DNA of 59,844 bases from an uncultured Alphaproteobacteria bacterium. GTDB taxonomy: Bacteria; Pseudomonadota; Alphaproteobacteria; Micavibrionales; Micavibrionaceae. The translations under genes and the position numbers were made by a program. Location: NCBI GenBank assembly GCA_937923625.1, contig CALDTV010000003.1:1-59844 (forward strand), in the 5' to 3' direction. The notes beneath the pieces are model-generated. The model ran no database searches. It saw nothing but the letters and a program-made list of their open reading frames with translations, and was not told where the DNA came from. Below are positions 1 through 8,780 of the stretch, one piece after another (position 1 is the first letter of the stretch; each line of letters starts with the position of its first letter).

Positions 1-874
1 CCACGGTATCAATCACTTGAAATTGTTGGCGGGCACAAGAAGGGCAAGAAATGACATTAACGCCACGATGGCGCAGCCCCAAAGATTTTAGAATATCAAA
101 ACCCGCTTTTATTTCTTCCACGGGGTCCGCCGATAACGACACACGAATTGTGTCGCCTATTCCTGCCCAAAGAAGATTCCCCATCCCAATTGCGGATTTT
201 ATTGTTCCTGTGCGCAAGCCCCCTGCTTCGGTAATACCAACATGCAAAGGATAATCACAGGCTTCCGATAATTGTTGGTATGCGGCGCATGCCATAAAAA
301 CATCTGATGCCTTACAAGAAATTTTAAAGTTAAAGAAATCATGATCTTCTAATATTTGAATATGACGCAATGCACTTTCGACCATGGCATCGGGGCATGG
401 CTCGCCATATTTTTCTAATAAATCTCGCTCTAACGAGCCTGCATTGACACCAATGCGGATGGAGCAATTATTATCTTTTGCCGCATTTATGACTTCTTTC
501 ACACGCGCTGCTGAGCCAATATTTCCAGGGTTAATGCGCAGGCAAGCCGCACCATTTTTTGCGGCTTCAATGCCGCGCTTATAATGAAAATGAATATCCG
601 CAACAATTGGCACAGTCACTTCAGGAACAATTTCTTTTAACGCGGCACTAGACTCTTCATCGGGGCAAGAGACACGAACAATATCGGCTCCCGCCACTTC
701 CAAATCACGAATTTGTTGAACAGTCGCCGCGACATCATGGGTTAGCGTATTCGTCATGCTTTGCACCGTAATTGGCGCATCTCCACCCACTGGCACATCG
801 CCCACCCAAATCTTACGGCTTTTTCGCCTTTCAATCGAGCGCCAAGGGCGAATAGAATTGTGATCTTGTGTCAT
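1..874 (-). CDS. ispG: 4-hydroxy-3-methylbut-2-enyl diphosphate synthase IspG (3' end beyond window)
   Basis: Radical-type 4Fe-4S enzyme of the MEP isoprenoid pathway, converting 2-C-methyl-erythritol cyclodiphosphate to HMBPP in the cytosol. I translated the minus strand from the ATG at 874 and got 291 residues without a stop. They begin [19 protein letters not shown] and contain the family stretches [38 protein letters not shown] and IGVNAGSLE. Two of the three cluster cysteines are visible as SCPSC (about residues 277 and 280). The third should lie off the left edge. It sits 83 bp downstream of the rodZ-like gene on the same strand, the order seen in many proteobacteria, so the two are probably co-transcribed. 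Confidence 0.95.
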   Translation of the reverse strand, partial: MTQDHNSIRPWRSIERRKSRKIWVGDVPVGGDAPITVQSMTNTLTHDVAATVQQIRDLEVAGADIVRVSCPDEESSAALKEIVPEVTVPIVADIHFHYKRGIEAAKNGAACLRINPGNIGSAARVKEVINAAKDNNCSIRIGVNAGSLERDLLEKYGEPCPDAMVESALRHIQILEDHDFFNFKISCKASDVFMACAAYQQLSEACDYPLHVGITEAGGLRTGTIKSAIGMGNLLWAGIGDTIRVSLSADPVEEIKAGFDILKSLGLRHRGVNVISCPSCARQQFQVIDTV

Positions 875-957
875 AGGTGTGTTTTGGCGGCTTTTTTTAA
901 CTTTTTCAATAACTATAAATTTTTGCTTTATCGGAGCATCATATTGCCCTTATTTAA

Positions 958-1791
958 TTATCCGTCATTTGTAAAATTCTCTGGCTTCAACACAACATTC
1001 CGAACCACTGCGGCGTTGTCCCCTATTGGGGTGATTTCTACGCCGTCAATCACGACCATCACGCCCCCAGCATTACCTGTTGTCAAAGAAAGGTCTGAGT
1101 CTTTTGGCACGATATATCTATCTCCGGGCTTCATTACTTTACTAATCAGTTTTTTGCCTTCAGCATTTTTAATTTCAACCCAGCTATCCGCTGTAATGAC
1201 AAGCTCCATTTGATTGGCTGGTTCTGTCACCGCGGGCTCAGCTATAGGTTTGGGAGGCTCAACTATTTTGGGTTGAGGATTTGCTAAAGCCAAAGTGACC
1301 TGTTTAAGACTTTCTGGCACAGGGGGAATTTTTTCGACATAATTGGTTGGGGTATAAAAAATTGTCCAATAGGCAATGAATAAAATTGTTAACACAAGCG
1401 ACGCCGTAATAACCCAAAGATTGGGCGCATTGCTATTTTCATAGGTCACTGGAAATTGAAGTTCTGGCTTATGACGCTTGCCGATAATCTGCGCCTTAAA
1501 CAGCTGCACCATTTTATCGCCATCCAGCCCCAAATATTCAGAATAAGCGCGGACGAAACCAATTGCGTAAACGCGCCCAGGTAACAGCGCGATATCCCCC
1601 TGCTCTAATGCCTGAAGTTGGGAGGCGCGAATGCGTAAATTTACCTCGACCTGTGGTAAACTCTGCCCATAATATTCACGGGTACGACGTAAAATCTCGC
1701 CCACAGATAGATCATTATAATGGTCTAAATCAATCTCAGGCGATGCCTGATCTACATTTTCCGCTGCATTCATGGGTGGAGCATAAACCAA
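958..1791 (-). CDS. RodZ-like helix-turn-helix membrane protein
   Basis: Bitopic cytoskeletal/morphogenesis protein of the RodZ family, which links MreB to the cell-wall elongation machinery. The order of parts is a cytoplasmic HTH of the Xre/RodZ type (about residues 28-95, with GEILRRTRE and LRIRASQLQALE), one membrane segment (about 124-146), a proline-rich periplasmic linker (155-195) and a C-terminal DUF4115 domain (about 197-277). At 277 aa it is shorter than E. coli RodZ (about 337), as usual in Alphaproteobacteria. The start is a TTG at 1791 with an AAGAG ribosome site 9 nt upstream. The first ATG, at 1773, has no clear ribosome site. The AAGAG lies inside a perfect inverted repeat. 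It is followed by ispG on the same strand. Confidence 0.88.
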   Translation of the reverse strand: MVYAPPMNAAENVDQASPEIDLDHYNDLSVGEILRRTREYYGQSLPQVEVNLRIRASQLQALEQGDIALLPGRVYAIGFVRAYSEYLGLDGDKMVQLFKAQIIGKRHKPELQFPVTYENSNAPNLWVITASLVLTILFIAYWTIFYTPTNYVEKIPPVPESLKQVTLALANPQPKIVEPPKPIAEPAVTEPANQMELVITADSWVEIKNAEGKKLISKVMKPGDRYIVPKDSDLSLTTGNAGGVMVVIDGVEITPIGDNAAVVRNVVLKPENFTNDG

Positions 1792-1797
1792 AACAAG

Positions 1798-1818
1798 AAA
1801 CTCTTAAAGTAAGAGTTT
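1798..1818. promoter_or_regulatory. Perfect 9-3-9 inverted repeat at the rodZ ribosome site
   Basis: The arms AAACTCTTA and TAAGAGTTT are perfectly complementary and separated by AAG. On the minus strand the right part contains the AAGAG that serves as ribosome site for the TTG start of the rodZ-like gene. It could be an RNA hairpin that masks translation or a protein operator between two divergent genes. Which one is not decided by the sequence. Confidence 0.5.
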
Positions 1819-1860
1819 ATATCCTGTAGACCGATTAATCCCGTCATTGCCAAAAAATTA

Positions 1861-1889
1861 TTGACATAAGGCGAGAGATTGTTTACAAG
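1861..1889 (+). promoter_or_regulatory. Sigma-70-type promoter candidate for the 1916 gene
   Basis: A perfect TTGACA -35 box (1861-1866) is followed after 17 bp by TACAAG (1884-1889), a 4/6 match to TATAAT. It points at the hypothetical gene starting at 1916. It is judged by eye only. Confidence 0.4.
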
Positions 1890-1915
1890 CAGTAAAATTA
1901 TTATGGAGCGTAACA

Positions 1916-2356
1916 ATGCCAGAATATGATGAAGTTTTATATAGCGCACTCGAAAGGTCGGGTATAGAAGAAGAACTTGAAGATTATGTTCAGATAACTA
2001 TCAAATCAGACCAAATAAAACAGCTAATTAAATTGCTTCGTGAAATAGAAACATTTAAAATAGAGAACAACGACGTCATTAAAATTTCCAATCAGGAATG
2101 CGTCTTGTTGACCGCTGCAGTACATCACACAAAAGCAATGCTTTTATCGCTTGAGGATAGCTTAAACACCGATTTAGAATCTAAATCACTTACCTTTTAT
2201 GTAGCTTTTAAGCAACCAATCCCCGAAGGTAATGTTGTTAGAAATGATATAGCGGCAATTTTTAACGAACCTAAGGTGAAGCATGCAATTAGATCTTCAA
2301 GGCCTGATCCTAATAGCGAAAAGCATCACTTTTTTTGCACTTTACAAAAAACTTAA
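1916..2356 (+). CDS. Hypothetical protein, 146 aa
   Basis: I do not recognise this protein. The ATG has a GGAG ribosome site 8 nt upstream and a promoter candidate at 1861, so it looks like a real gene. It is predicted cytoplasmic: no signal peptide or membrane segment. The N-terminal half is rich in Glu, Ile and Leu and looks helical (about residues 5-55). The C-terminus is charged (HAIRSSRPDPNSEKHH). Its stop codon shares the four bases TTAA (2353-2356) with the stop of the convergent lysC, so it is packed exactly against the 3' end of a core gene. Two other orphan genes in this window do the same. The gene seems more AT-rich than its neighbours. Function unknown. Confidence 0.7.
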   Translation: MPEYDEVLYSALERSGIEEELEDYVQITIKSDQIKQLIKLLREIETFKIENNDVIKISNQECVLLTAAVHHTKAMLLSLEDSLNTDLESKSLTFYVAFKQPIPEGNVVRNDIAAIFNEPKVKHAIRSSRPDPNSEKHHFFCTLQKT

Positions 2357-3588
2357 TTATACGCATCTAACCCATAAGCCGTGTGTAAGGCACGGACAGC
2401 AAGCTCAAGATACTCTTTATCAATAATAACAGATATTTTGATTTCTGAGGTCGCGATGACTTGAATGTTAATTGATTTATCCGCAAGAGTTCGAAACATA
2501 GTTTGCGCCACACCTGCATGTGACACCATACCGATACCAACAACAGAGATTTTTACAACGTCAGCATTCGAACGTATCTCTGCGCCTTTTAACTTCTCAT
2601 TTGCGTTAAGGCTCTGAAGCGCTGCCTCTAACTCATTTTCAGGCACGGTAAAAGTTATATCGGTCACTTTACCATCTTCTGAAACATTTTGAACGATCAT
2701 ATCGACATTCACTTCAGCGTCCGTTAACGGGCCAAAAACTTCAGCCGCAATCCCCGGTGTGTCCGGAATATTAAAAAGAGTGATTTTAGCAGCATCTTTT
2801 GCATATGCGACCCCGTTCACAACGTGTTTTTCCATGATGTCTTCCTCTCTTGTTACCAATGTACCGGGCAAATCACTGCCAATGGCCTCATCAAAGCTTG
2901 ATAATACCTGAATAGGAATATCGCGCTTGTAAGCCATTTCAACCGAGCGTGTCTGAAGTACTTTTGCGCCTAGAGACGCCAGCTCCAACATTTCCTCATA
3001 AGATATTTTATTAATTTTACGTGCCGCTTTCGCGATCCGTGGGTCGGTTGTGTAAACACCATCTACATCGGTGTAAATATCACAACGATCCGCCCCGAGC
3101 GCCGCCGCAAGCGCCACGGCTGTTGTATCAGACCCACCGCGGCCAAGCGTGGCAATACGTTCGCGTTCAGTTACCCCTTGAAATCCTGCTAGAACTGCAA
3201 CCTGACCACGGCCAAGGTGACGCAGCATTTTTGACGCGTCAATATCCTCAATACGGGCTTTGCCGTGCGCTTCAGAGCATAAAATCGGCACTTGCCATCC
3301 CTGCCAAGAGCGCGCATCAATCTCAAGCTCTTGCAGCGCCATCGCCATGAGGCCAGCCGTAATATTCTCCCCGCTTGAAACAACTGCGTCATATTCACGC
3401 TTATCATATTTAGGGGAGATTTCATCACAATAAGCCACAAGTTTGTTGGTTACACCGGACATAGCAGAAACAATAACCGCAACCTGATTTCCAAGGGCAA
3501 CCTCACGCGCAACTTTACTTGCGGCGCGTTGAATGCGTTCTGTATCTGCGACGGACGTTCCGCCGAATTTCATGACTATAATAGACAT
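2353..3588 (-). CDS. lysC: Aspartate kinase
   Basis: Phosphorylates L-aspartate, the first step toward lysine, threonine, methionine and meso-diaminopimelate. The N-terminal amino-acid kinase domain starts with VMKFGGTSVADTERI and carries GRGGSDTTAVALAAAL and YTDVDGVYTTDPR. The C-terminal third holds two ACT regulatory domains (about residues 265-411), including NIPDTPGIAAEVF and the SINIQVIATSEIKIS stretch. I chose the ATG at 3588 (411 aa). The longer open frame to 3636 runs through a palindromic repeat and gives a repeat-type sequence (RCFASRND), so it is unlikely to be protein. It is divergent from ubiG with the repeat between them, and convergent with the 1916 gene, sharing the TTAA stop. 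Confidence 0.95.
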   Translation of the reverse strand: MSIIVMKFGGTSVADTERIQRAASKVAREVALGNQVAVIVSAMSGVTNKLVAYCDEISPKYDKREYDAVVSSGENITAGLMAMALQELEIDARSWQGWQVPILCSEAHGKARIEDIDASKMLRHLGRGQVAVLAGFQGVTERERIATLGRGGSDTTAVALAAALGADRCDIYTDVDGVYTTDPRIAKAARKINKISYEEMLELASLGAKVLQTRSVEMAYKRDIPIQVLSSFDEAIGSDLPGTLVTREEDIMEKHVVNGVAYAKDAAKITLFNIPDTPGIAAEVFGPLTDAEVNVDMIVQNVSEDGKVTDITFTVPENELEAALQSLNANEKLKGAEIRSNADVVKISVVGIGMVSHAGVAQTMFRTLADKSINIQVIATSEIKISVIIDKEYLELAVRALHTAYGLDAYN

Positions 3589-3607
3589 TATTCTTTCATA
3601 CCTTTTG

Positions 3608-3687
3608 TCATTACGAGAAGCGAAGCAACGCTGCAATCCAGACTCTCTTCCTAAAATCTCTGGATTGCTTCGCTAAGCACGCAATGA
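3608..3687. repeat. Dispersed palindromic repeat, full copy (lysC/ubiG gap)
   Basis: Left arm TCATTACGAGAAGCGAAGC...GCAATCCAGA is mirrored by the right arm TCTGGATTGCTTCGC...GCAATGA. About 80 bp, able to form a long hairpin. It fills the gap between the divergent lysC and ubiG genes. Same family as copies at 6252, 16361, 39786, 40442 and 55247. Confidence 0.85.
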
Positions 3688-3737
3688 CGATTAAAAAAAA
3701 CTTCGCTTCTTCATCACTTCACGTTAAAACGATTGTT

Positions 3738-4478
3738 ATGAATACAGTGGACGCGCAAGAAATTCAAAACTTTTCTAAAGATTCTAACCATTGGTGGGAT
3801 GAAAATGGCCCTTTTAAACCTCTTCATCGCCTAAATCCTGTTAGATTAGGTTATTTTAAACAGCAAATCTGCCAGCATTTTGGCCGTGATATAGACGGGC
3901 TTAAAAGCTATAATGGGCTTTCCATTATTGACGTTGGTTGTGGCGGCGGATTGGTATGCGAGCCCATGGCACGATTAGGCGCAAATGTGACAGGCATTGA
4001 TGCGGATGAAAATGCCATCAATATCGCCATAGAACATGCCAGCCAAAGCGGGCTGGATGTGGCATACAAAGCCACAACGTCAGATGATTTGGCCGCTCAA
4101 GGGCAAAAATACGATGTCGTGCTTGCGCTTGAAATCATCGAACATGTCAGTGATTATGATACCTTTGTTAAAACTATTGTAGATTTGTGCAAGCCCGACG
4201 GCCTCATCATATTTTCCACCTTGAACCGCACGGCAAAATCTTATGCCTTAGGGATTGTTGCCGCGGAATATATTCTACGCTGGGTGCCGCAAGGCACACA
4301 TAGCTGGAAAAAATTTGTAAAACCTTCGGAACTAAGCCGTTTATTAAGAAATCAAGGCGCACAGCCCCAAAATATATGCGGTTTAAATTTTAACCCGCTG
4401 CAAAATAAATTCACCCTCGCCCCAAATGACACAAGCGTGAATTATTTCATGAGTGCTGTAAAATCAACCTCGACCTAA
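3738..4478 (+). CDS. ubiG: Ubiquinone biosynthesis O-methyltransferase UbiG
   Basis: SAM-dependent methyltransferase for both O-methylation steps of ubiquinone synthesis. Motif I is IIDVGCGGGLVCEPMARLG, followed by the acidic residue in VTGIDADE. Family stretches include FSKDSNHWWDENGPFKPLH near the N-terminus, EIIEHVSDY, FSTLNRTAKSYALGI and VPQGTHSWKKF. The length, 246 aa, fits the family. The ATG at 3738 starts the conserved MNTVDAQEIQNF. The open frame continues back to 3684, but that part comes from the adjacent palindromic repeat and is not UbiG-like. Its presence points to a respiratory, ubiquinone-using cell. Confidence 0.95.
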   Translation: MNTVDAQEIQNFSKDSNHWWDENGPFKPLHRLNPVRLGYFKQQICQHFGRDIDGLKSYNGLSIIDVGCGGGLVCEPMARLGANVTGIDADENAINIAIEHASQSGLDVAYKATTSDDLAAQGQKYDVVLALEIIEHVSDYDTFVKTIVDLCKPDGLIIFSTLNRTAKSYALGIVAAEYILRWVPQGTHSWKKFVKPSELSRLLRNQGAQPQNICGLNFNPLQNKFTLAPNDTSVNYFMSAVKSTST

Positions 4479-4538
4479 GCCAAAATTAAAACTAGACAAA
4501 CCACGAATAAATCTTGCGCCTAGACTTAATGGACAATC

Positions 4539-4676
4539 TTAATCTGGAGACTCCACATAAGCCTCAGCGGAGAGAATTGGCGCTGATGCTGATGTCTTAA
4601 AAGGACAGGAAACACTACCTCTATTAGCAAGAGTTCCATGGTCTTCTCGTGCGTAAGGGTGCGTATCTGACGTCAT
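4539..4676 (-). CDS. Small hypothetical protein, 45 aa
   Basis: A short reading frame with a good ribosome site: AGAGGA lies 7 nt before the ATG at 4676. The product starts MTSDTHPYAREDHG and has no membrane segment. It contains one cysteine and a Ser/Ala-rich C-terminal half. I do not recognise it. The region between ubiG and the twin-TM gene otherwise holds only another small unknown gene, so this may be a real small protein or a remnant. Confidence 0.35.
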   Translation of the reverse strand: MTSDTHPYAREDHGTLANRGSVSCPFKTSASAPILSAEAYVESPD

Positions 4677-4774
4677 TTTAAATCCTCTTAATTTTTTAAA
4701 TAAGATTAATTTATCGCAGGTCAACGTAATTTAAAATCATAAAAATAGTTTTTCAACATATTAAATTACAAAAT

Positions 4775-5098
4775 TTAATATCCCGGCATAGCTCTATGAA
4801 GTCGGCTTGACGGAGGATTTTCACCATAAAAGCCAACTTTGGCCATAGGAAAGAGCTTAAGTTTAGCAATAGCTTTTTTAACATCGCCGGTGCAAAAACG
4901 GTTTTTCGTCCTTGTTTCAATACAAATACCATCAACATCCTTTTTTAATAAACTTGATAACCTTGTTTTATCACGCTCAATAAATTTAACTGTTCCATCC
5001 CCTCCCACTTTTTTAAACTGAGCAAATGGGCGCTTTATCTCTCCACGTTGTTTAATCACACATCTTGTAAAGAAGTAAGTATCACTATTTAAAATCAT
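4775..5098 (-). CDS. Hypothetical basic protein, 107 aa
   Basis: I do not recognise this protein. The ATG at 5098 has AAGG 7 nt upstream. A longer open frame to 5131 lacks a ribosome site. The product is strongly basic (many Lys/Arg) with four cysteines spread through it and no signal peptide or membrane segment. Readable stretches are FTRCVIKQRGEIKRPF and GICIETRTKNRFCTG. It lies in an AT-rich stretch between ubiG and the etf operon with an unknown 45-aa gene downstream. No neighbour suggests a role. Confidence 0.5.
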   Translation of the reverse strand: MILNSDTYFFTRCVIKQRGEIKRPFAQFKKVGGDGTVKFIERDKTRLSSLLKKDVDGICIETRTKNRFCTGDVKKAIAKLKLFPMAKVGFYGENPPSSRLHRAMPGY

Positions 5099-5218
5099 AA
5101 AACGCCTTGATAAAAATTTAATAAAAAACAATTTATATTAATCCCAAAAAATAATTATGTCAAATAATATTTATTATTCACCCTAGCCACACAAAATGAA
5201 AAAGTTTATATTATTTTC

Positions 5219-5419
5219 ATGTCAAAAATATTCTTTATTCTTATGTTAGTTTCCATGGCTCTAGTCGTCATTTCCTTGGTGTTAGGGATTGCCTTTATGA
5301 CGAAAGGCGGCGAAGCAAACAAAAAATACGGTAATAAGCTCATGCGTATGCGTGTCACGTTACAGGGACTCGCGCTAGGCTTCTTTATTCTTGCCGTTTG
5401 GACGCAAAACTCTGAATAA
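5219..5419 (+). CDS. Twin transmembrane HIG1-type small protein
   Basis: 66 aa inner-membrane protein with two hydrophobic segments (about residues 3-27 and 46-62) joined by a short polar turn, GGEANKKYGNKLMRMRV. That turn is the signature of the alphaproteobacterial HIG_1/twin-transmembrane family, where GGE..RKYGNKLMR is conserved. In mitochondria HIG1 proteins associate with respiratory supercomplexes; the bacterial role is not established. It lies 58 bp upstream of etfB in the same direction, an arrangement I know from many Alphaproteobacteria, which fits a role near electron transfer to the quinone pool. Confidence 0.85.
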   Translation: MSKIFFILMLVSMALVVISLVLGIAFMTKGGEANKKYGNKLMRMRVTLQGLALGFFILAVWTQNSE

Positions 5420-5477
5420 AAAAAGATAAATTTTACAAACTCCTTCCAAGTTAAAACTCTAAAGAGGAAAATCTAAA

Positions 5478-6242
5478 ATGAAAGTTCTAGTTCCCGTCAA
5501 AAGAGCGGTCGATTACAACGTCAAGATTCGTGTTAAAAGCGATGAAAGCGGCATTGAGCTAAACAATGTCAAAATGTCGATGAACCCGTTTGATGAAATT
5601 GCTATTGAAGAAGCGACAAAATTGAAAGAGGCAGGCACTGTGACTGAAATTGTTGCTGTAACGATTGGCCCAGCAAAAGCACAAGAAACATTGCGTACTG
5701 CCATGGCGATTGGTGCAGATCGCGGGATCATCGTTGAAACAGATACACCCACAGATATTGGCGGCGTTGAGCCTTTGGCCGTTGCCAAAACTCTTAAAGC
5801 GATTGTCGAAAAAGAAAGCCCCGATTTCGTTATCATGGGGAAGCAATCTATTGATGACGATAGCAACCAAACAGGGCAAATGCTTTCCGCTCTTCTTGGG
5901 TGGTCACAAGGGACGTTCGCGTCCGAAGTACAAATTGCAGAGGGCAAAGCCACTGTCACGCGGGAGATTGATGGCGGTTTAGAAACCATTGAAATTAAGC
6001 TTCCCGCAGTGATTACAACAGACCTTCGTTTAAACGAGCCACGCTATGTGAAGTTGCCCGATATTATGAAAGCAAAGAAAAAACAGCTTGATGTAATGAC
6101 ACCCGATGAGCTGGGCATTGATTTCACCCCGCGCTTAAGCGTTGTTAAAGTCGTCGAGCCCCCTGCCCGCCAAGGTGGCGGCAAAGTCGCCGATGTTGAT
6201 GAGTTAATTGATAAATTGAAGAACGAAGCGAAAGTAATTTGA
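5478..6242 (+). CDS. etfB: Electron transfer flavoprotein, beta subunit
   Basis: Small subunit of the ETF heterodimer, which binds AMP and takes electrons from acyl-CoA and other dehydrogenases to ETF-quinone oxidoreductase. It starts with the family N-terminus [19 protein letters not shown]. Further along are [21 protein letters not shown], the AMP-binding stretch [21 protein letters not shown] and the C-terminal [17 protein letters not shown]. The length, 254 aa, is typical. A good AGAGG ribosome site precedes the ATG. It forms an operon with etfA, but a palindromic repeat of about 82 bp lies between them. Confidence 0.97.
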   Translation: MKVLVPVKRAVDYNVKIRVKSDESGIELNNVKMSMNPFDEIAIEEATKLKEAGTVTEIVAVTIGPAKAQETLRTAMAIGADRGIIVETDTPTDIGGVEPLAVAKTLKAIVEKESPDFVIMGKQSIDDDSNQTGQMLSALLGWSQGTFASEVQIAEGKATVTREIDGGLETIEIKLPAVITTDLRLNEPRYVKLPDIMKAKKKQLDVMTPDELGIDFTPRLSVVKVVEPPARQGGGKVADVDELIDKLKNEAKVI

Positions 6243-6251
6243 CCCGCACTG

Positions 6252-6333
6252 TCATTGCGAGAAGCGAAGTGACGAAGCAATCTAAAAAAAAATCGATCCA
6301 GATTGCCGCGCTCCTCTCAATCGCTCACATTGA
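6252..6333. repeat. Dispersed palindromic repeat between etfB and etfA
   Basis: Left arm TCATTGCGAGAAGCGAAG...GAAGCAATCT and a diverged right arm CCAGATTGCCGCGCTCC...CATTGA. Full-length copy of the family also found at 3608 and 55247. It sits inside an operon, so its hairpin would be in the etfBA messenger. Confidence 0.8.
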
Positions 6334-6360
6334 CGTCTTAGAGAACAAGGAAAAAATAAA

Positions 6361-7290
6361 ATGACCATCTTAGTAATTGCAGAGCATAACCATAGCGCCG
6401 TAAAGCCCGTGACATTAAACGTGGTTGCGGCGGCACGAAAAATAGACAGCGATGTGCATTTGCTTGTCGTTGGAACGGATTGTGGCGGCGCAGCAGATGC
6501 GGCAGCGAAAATTCATGGCGTCACAAAAGTTTTAAAATGTGACAGCCCTGAATATCAAAAGCGTCTGGCTGAAAATATGGCGCCCTTGATTGAAAGCTTG
6601 GCAGGGGAATATTCTCACATCCTTGCACCCGCAACCACATTTGGTAAAAACGTCATGCCACGCGTTGCCGCAAAATTAGACACGCAACAAATTTCTGATA
6701 TCACCGCCATCCATGATGCGGATACGTTCGAGCGCCCTGTATATGCAGGAAATGCTATTGCGACCGTTAAGTCATCCGATGATAAAAAGATTATTACGGT
6801 GCGTGGAACGGCCTTTGACCCTGTTGCCGCCGAAGGTGGCAGTGCAAGCGTTGAAGATGTCGCCGCGGCAGGTGATAGCGGCCTTTCCTCTTTCGTAAAA
6901 CAAGAGCTATCAGAATCTGACCGTCCAGAACTAACCGCCGCGGAAATTGTTGTTTCTGGTGGGCGTGGTGTTGGTTCTGGTGAAAATTTTGATCTTATTG
7001 AAAAGCTAGCAGATAAATTAGGCGCGGCGGTTGGTGCATCCCGCGCCGCTGTTGATGCAGGGTACGTGCCGAATGATTACCAAGTAGGTCAAACAGGAAA
7101 AGTTGTTGCCCCCCAGCTTTATATTGCAGTGGGTATTTCTGGTGCGATCCAACATTTGGCGGGCATGAAGGACTCTAAAATTATTGTCGCCATCAACAAA
7201 GATGAAGAAGCCCCTATTTTTGGCGTTGCTGATTACGGCCTTGTGGGTGATTTATTCGATATTGTCCCTGAGCTAACGGAAAAATTGTAA
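6361..7290 (+). CDS. etfA: Electron transfer flavoprotein, alpha subunit
   Basis: Large ETF subunit carrying the redox-active FAD. The N-terminal domain begins [16 protein letters not shown]. The C-terminal FAD-binding domain is clear: [59 protein letters not shown] and [20 protein letters not shown]. The length, 309 aa, is normal. It partners with EtfB upstream. A ribosome site (AAGGA) precedes the ATG. Together with ubiG it indicates feeding of dehydrogenase electrons into a ubiquinone chain. Confidence 0.97.
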   Translation: MTILVIAEHNHSAVKPVTLNVVAAARKIDSDVHLLVVGTDCGGAADAAAKIHGVTKVLKCDSPEYQKRLAENMAPLIESLAGEYSHILAPATTFGKNVMPRVAAKLDTQQISDITAIHDADTFERPVYAGNAIATVKSSDDKKIITVRGTAFDPVAAEGGSASVEDVAAAGDSGLSSFVKQELSESDRPELTAAEIVVSGGRGVGSGENFDLIEKLADKLGAAVGASRAAVDAGYVPNDYQVGQTGKVVAPQLYIAVGISGAIQHLAGMKDSKIIVAINKDEEAPIFGVADYGLVGDLFDIVPELTEKL

Positions 7291-7412
7291 ATTTCACGTG
7301 ACGTTTTCAAATGTATTAGATTTGGATGCGTTTTTGCACCAACTTTTAAATATGGGCTAATTTTCTAGAAAAGACAGATTTGCCTGACGCACTTATGCCA
7401 ATGACGGCAATC

Positions 7413-8729
7413 TTATTCGGCATCACCATCTAAAGCTTTCATCTTAAAAATCCCCCCTGTTGGGCGCATGATAGCATCATCGAGGTTGGCGTCATCAAAA
7501 TTCACGTTTTCAATGATGGCTCCCGTGAAGTCGGCTTCGCGTAAGTCTGCGCCGCTAAAATTACAAAAGGTTAAGTCAGCATCTTTAAAACTGGCTGATT
7601 TTAAACTGCAATTAGAAAAATCTGCATAAGAAAGCGACGCTCCCGTAAAATCAGACGGGCTAAATCTTTTTTCGGCCAACGCATTACCAAACATTAAAGG
7701 ATCAAAATTACAGCCCCTTAAATTCGCATGGTTAAAACGTGTCTTTCTAAAAGTTGAGCCACGAAAATCTGCGGCCTCCATATCACAGCGGCGGAAATCG
7801 CACTCATCCAAGGCCGCGCTTTGCATTTCGGCTTTATATAGGTTCATCCCAAAAAAACGTGCGCCTACGGCCTTCATTGCAGTTAATTTTTCTGCTTTTA
7901 ATGTCTCAAGCGGTCGCATATCAATTCCAGATAAGTCCAATTGCCGCCCATCTTTGCCTTCACTTTCAACCCATAAACGATGGGTTTCAATCATGCTAAC
8001 AAGTGGCTCTTCCATTTCCTTGACCGAACGGCCAATATTGGCATCTGTAATGGCTTCAGAAAAGTCAGCATCATTTTCGGTCATACCCGTTAAATCAACG
8101 CCAGTAAAAATAGCCGCCTTCATCTTGGCGCCCATTAAATTAGCACCAACAACTTTAGCGCCTGATAAATCCGCCCCATTCATCTTGGCGTCACGCAAAT
8201 CTGCGCCCATAATGTTAATACCCGCCATAATAGCATCAGAAAAATCAGCTTGCCCCGCCAGTGAACCGGTTAGCTTTGCGCCGCTCAAATTCGCCCCTTT
8301 GAAATTCACCCCTTTTACCGCGCCAAAGCTCTCTCCATCTCTCGCGACGCCGCCTACACGTAAATCAGCATTATTTAGGTTTGCCCCCTTTAAATCAGCA
8401 AATTCGATCCTTGATCCACGTAAGTCGGCGCGCACAAAGTTACAACGGGATAAATCCGCGCCTGACAAATCGCAGGTATATAAGCGCGCCTCTTGAAAAT
8501 TTGCACCAGACAAATTCATTCCCATCATGGAACAGCCACTGATATCGGCTTGGCGCATATCGCTCCCTTTTAAAGAAAGCCCTGATATATCCATATTCTG
8601 AAGCATCGCACGACGCCCGCCCAAACGCCCGACAAGAAAACGTTTATGCAATTCTACCATCGCATCAAGCTGCTGTTGGGTAAGTGTTCCCTGCTTTAAT
8701 GTTTGATGAAGCGTTATGCGTGTATCCAT
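7413..8729 (-). CDS. Pentapeptide-repeat protein, 438 aa
   Basis: Most of the protein is built from five-residue repeats of the A(D/N)LXX type, which fold into a right-handed quadrilateral beta helix. There are two blocks, about residues 45-230 (for example GADLSRCNFVRADLRGS and GADLRDAKMNGADLSG) and 270-430 (GADLREADFTGAII), with a non-repeat spacer around 230-265. The N-terminus (about 1-40) is a short helical cap containing LGGRRAMLQNMD. There is no signal peptide, so it is probably cytoplasmic. The repeats in the DNA reflect the protein and are not a separate repeat element. The function of most such proteins is unknown. It is convergent with etfA and downstream of the TlpA-type gene. Confidence 0.9.
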   Translation of the reverse strand: MDTRITLHQTLKQGTLTQQQLDAMVELHKRFLVGRLGGRRAMLQNMDISGLSLKGSDMRQADISGCSMMGMNLSGANFQEARLYTCDLSGADLSRCNFVRADLRGSRIEFADLKGANLNNADLRVGGVARDGESFGAVKGVNFKGANLSGAKLTGSLAGQADFSDAIMAGINIMGADLRDAKMNGADLSGAKVVGANLMGAKMKAAIFTGVDLTGMTENDADFSEAITDANIGRSVKEMEEPLVSMIETHRLWVESEGKDGRQLDLSGIDMRPLETLKAEKLTAMKAVGARFFGMNLYKAEMQSAALDECDFRRCDMEAADFRGSTFRKTRFNHANLRGCNFDPLMFGNALAEKRFSPSDFTGASLSYADFSNCSLKSASFKDADLTFCNFSGADLREADFTGAIIENVNFDDANLDDAIMRPTGGIFKMKALDGDAE

Positions 8730-8780
8730 GCTCCTATTATGCCTCTGAAATAGTTAAAAAAATAGTTAAAAACACTATTT

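Noticed and set aside
761-1213. Open frame of 150 aa on the plus strand across ispG and rodZ
   Set aside because: It runs antisense through two clear genes and has no recognisable sequence.
3589-3636. Longer N-terminus for aspartate kinase
   Set aside because: The added residues (RCFASRND) come from the palindromic repeat; the family starts at MSIIVMKFGG.
7413-8729. Tandem DNA repeats suggesting a CRISPR-like or satellite array
   Set aside because: The periodicity of about 15 bp is caused by the pentapeptide repeats of the coded protein.
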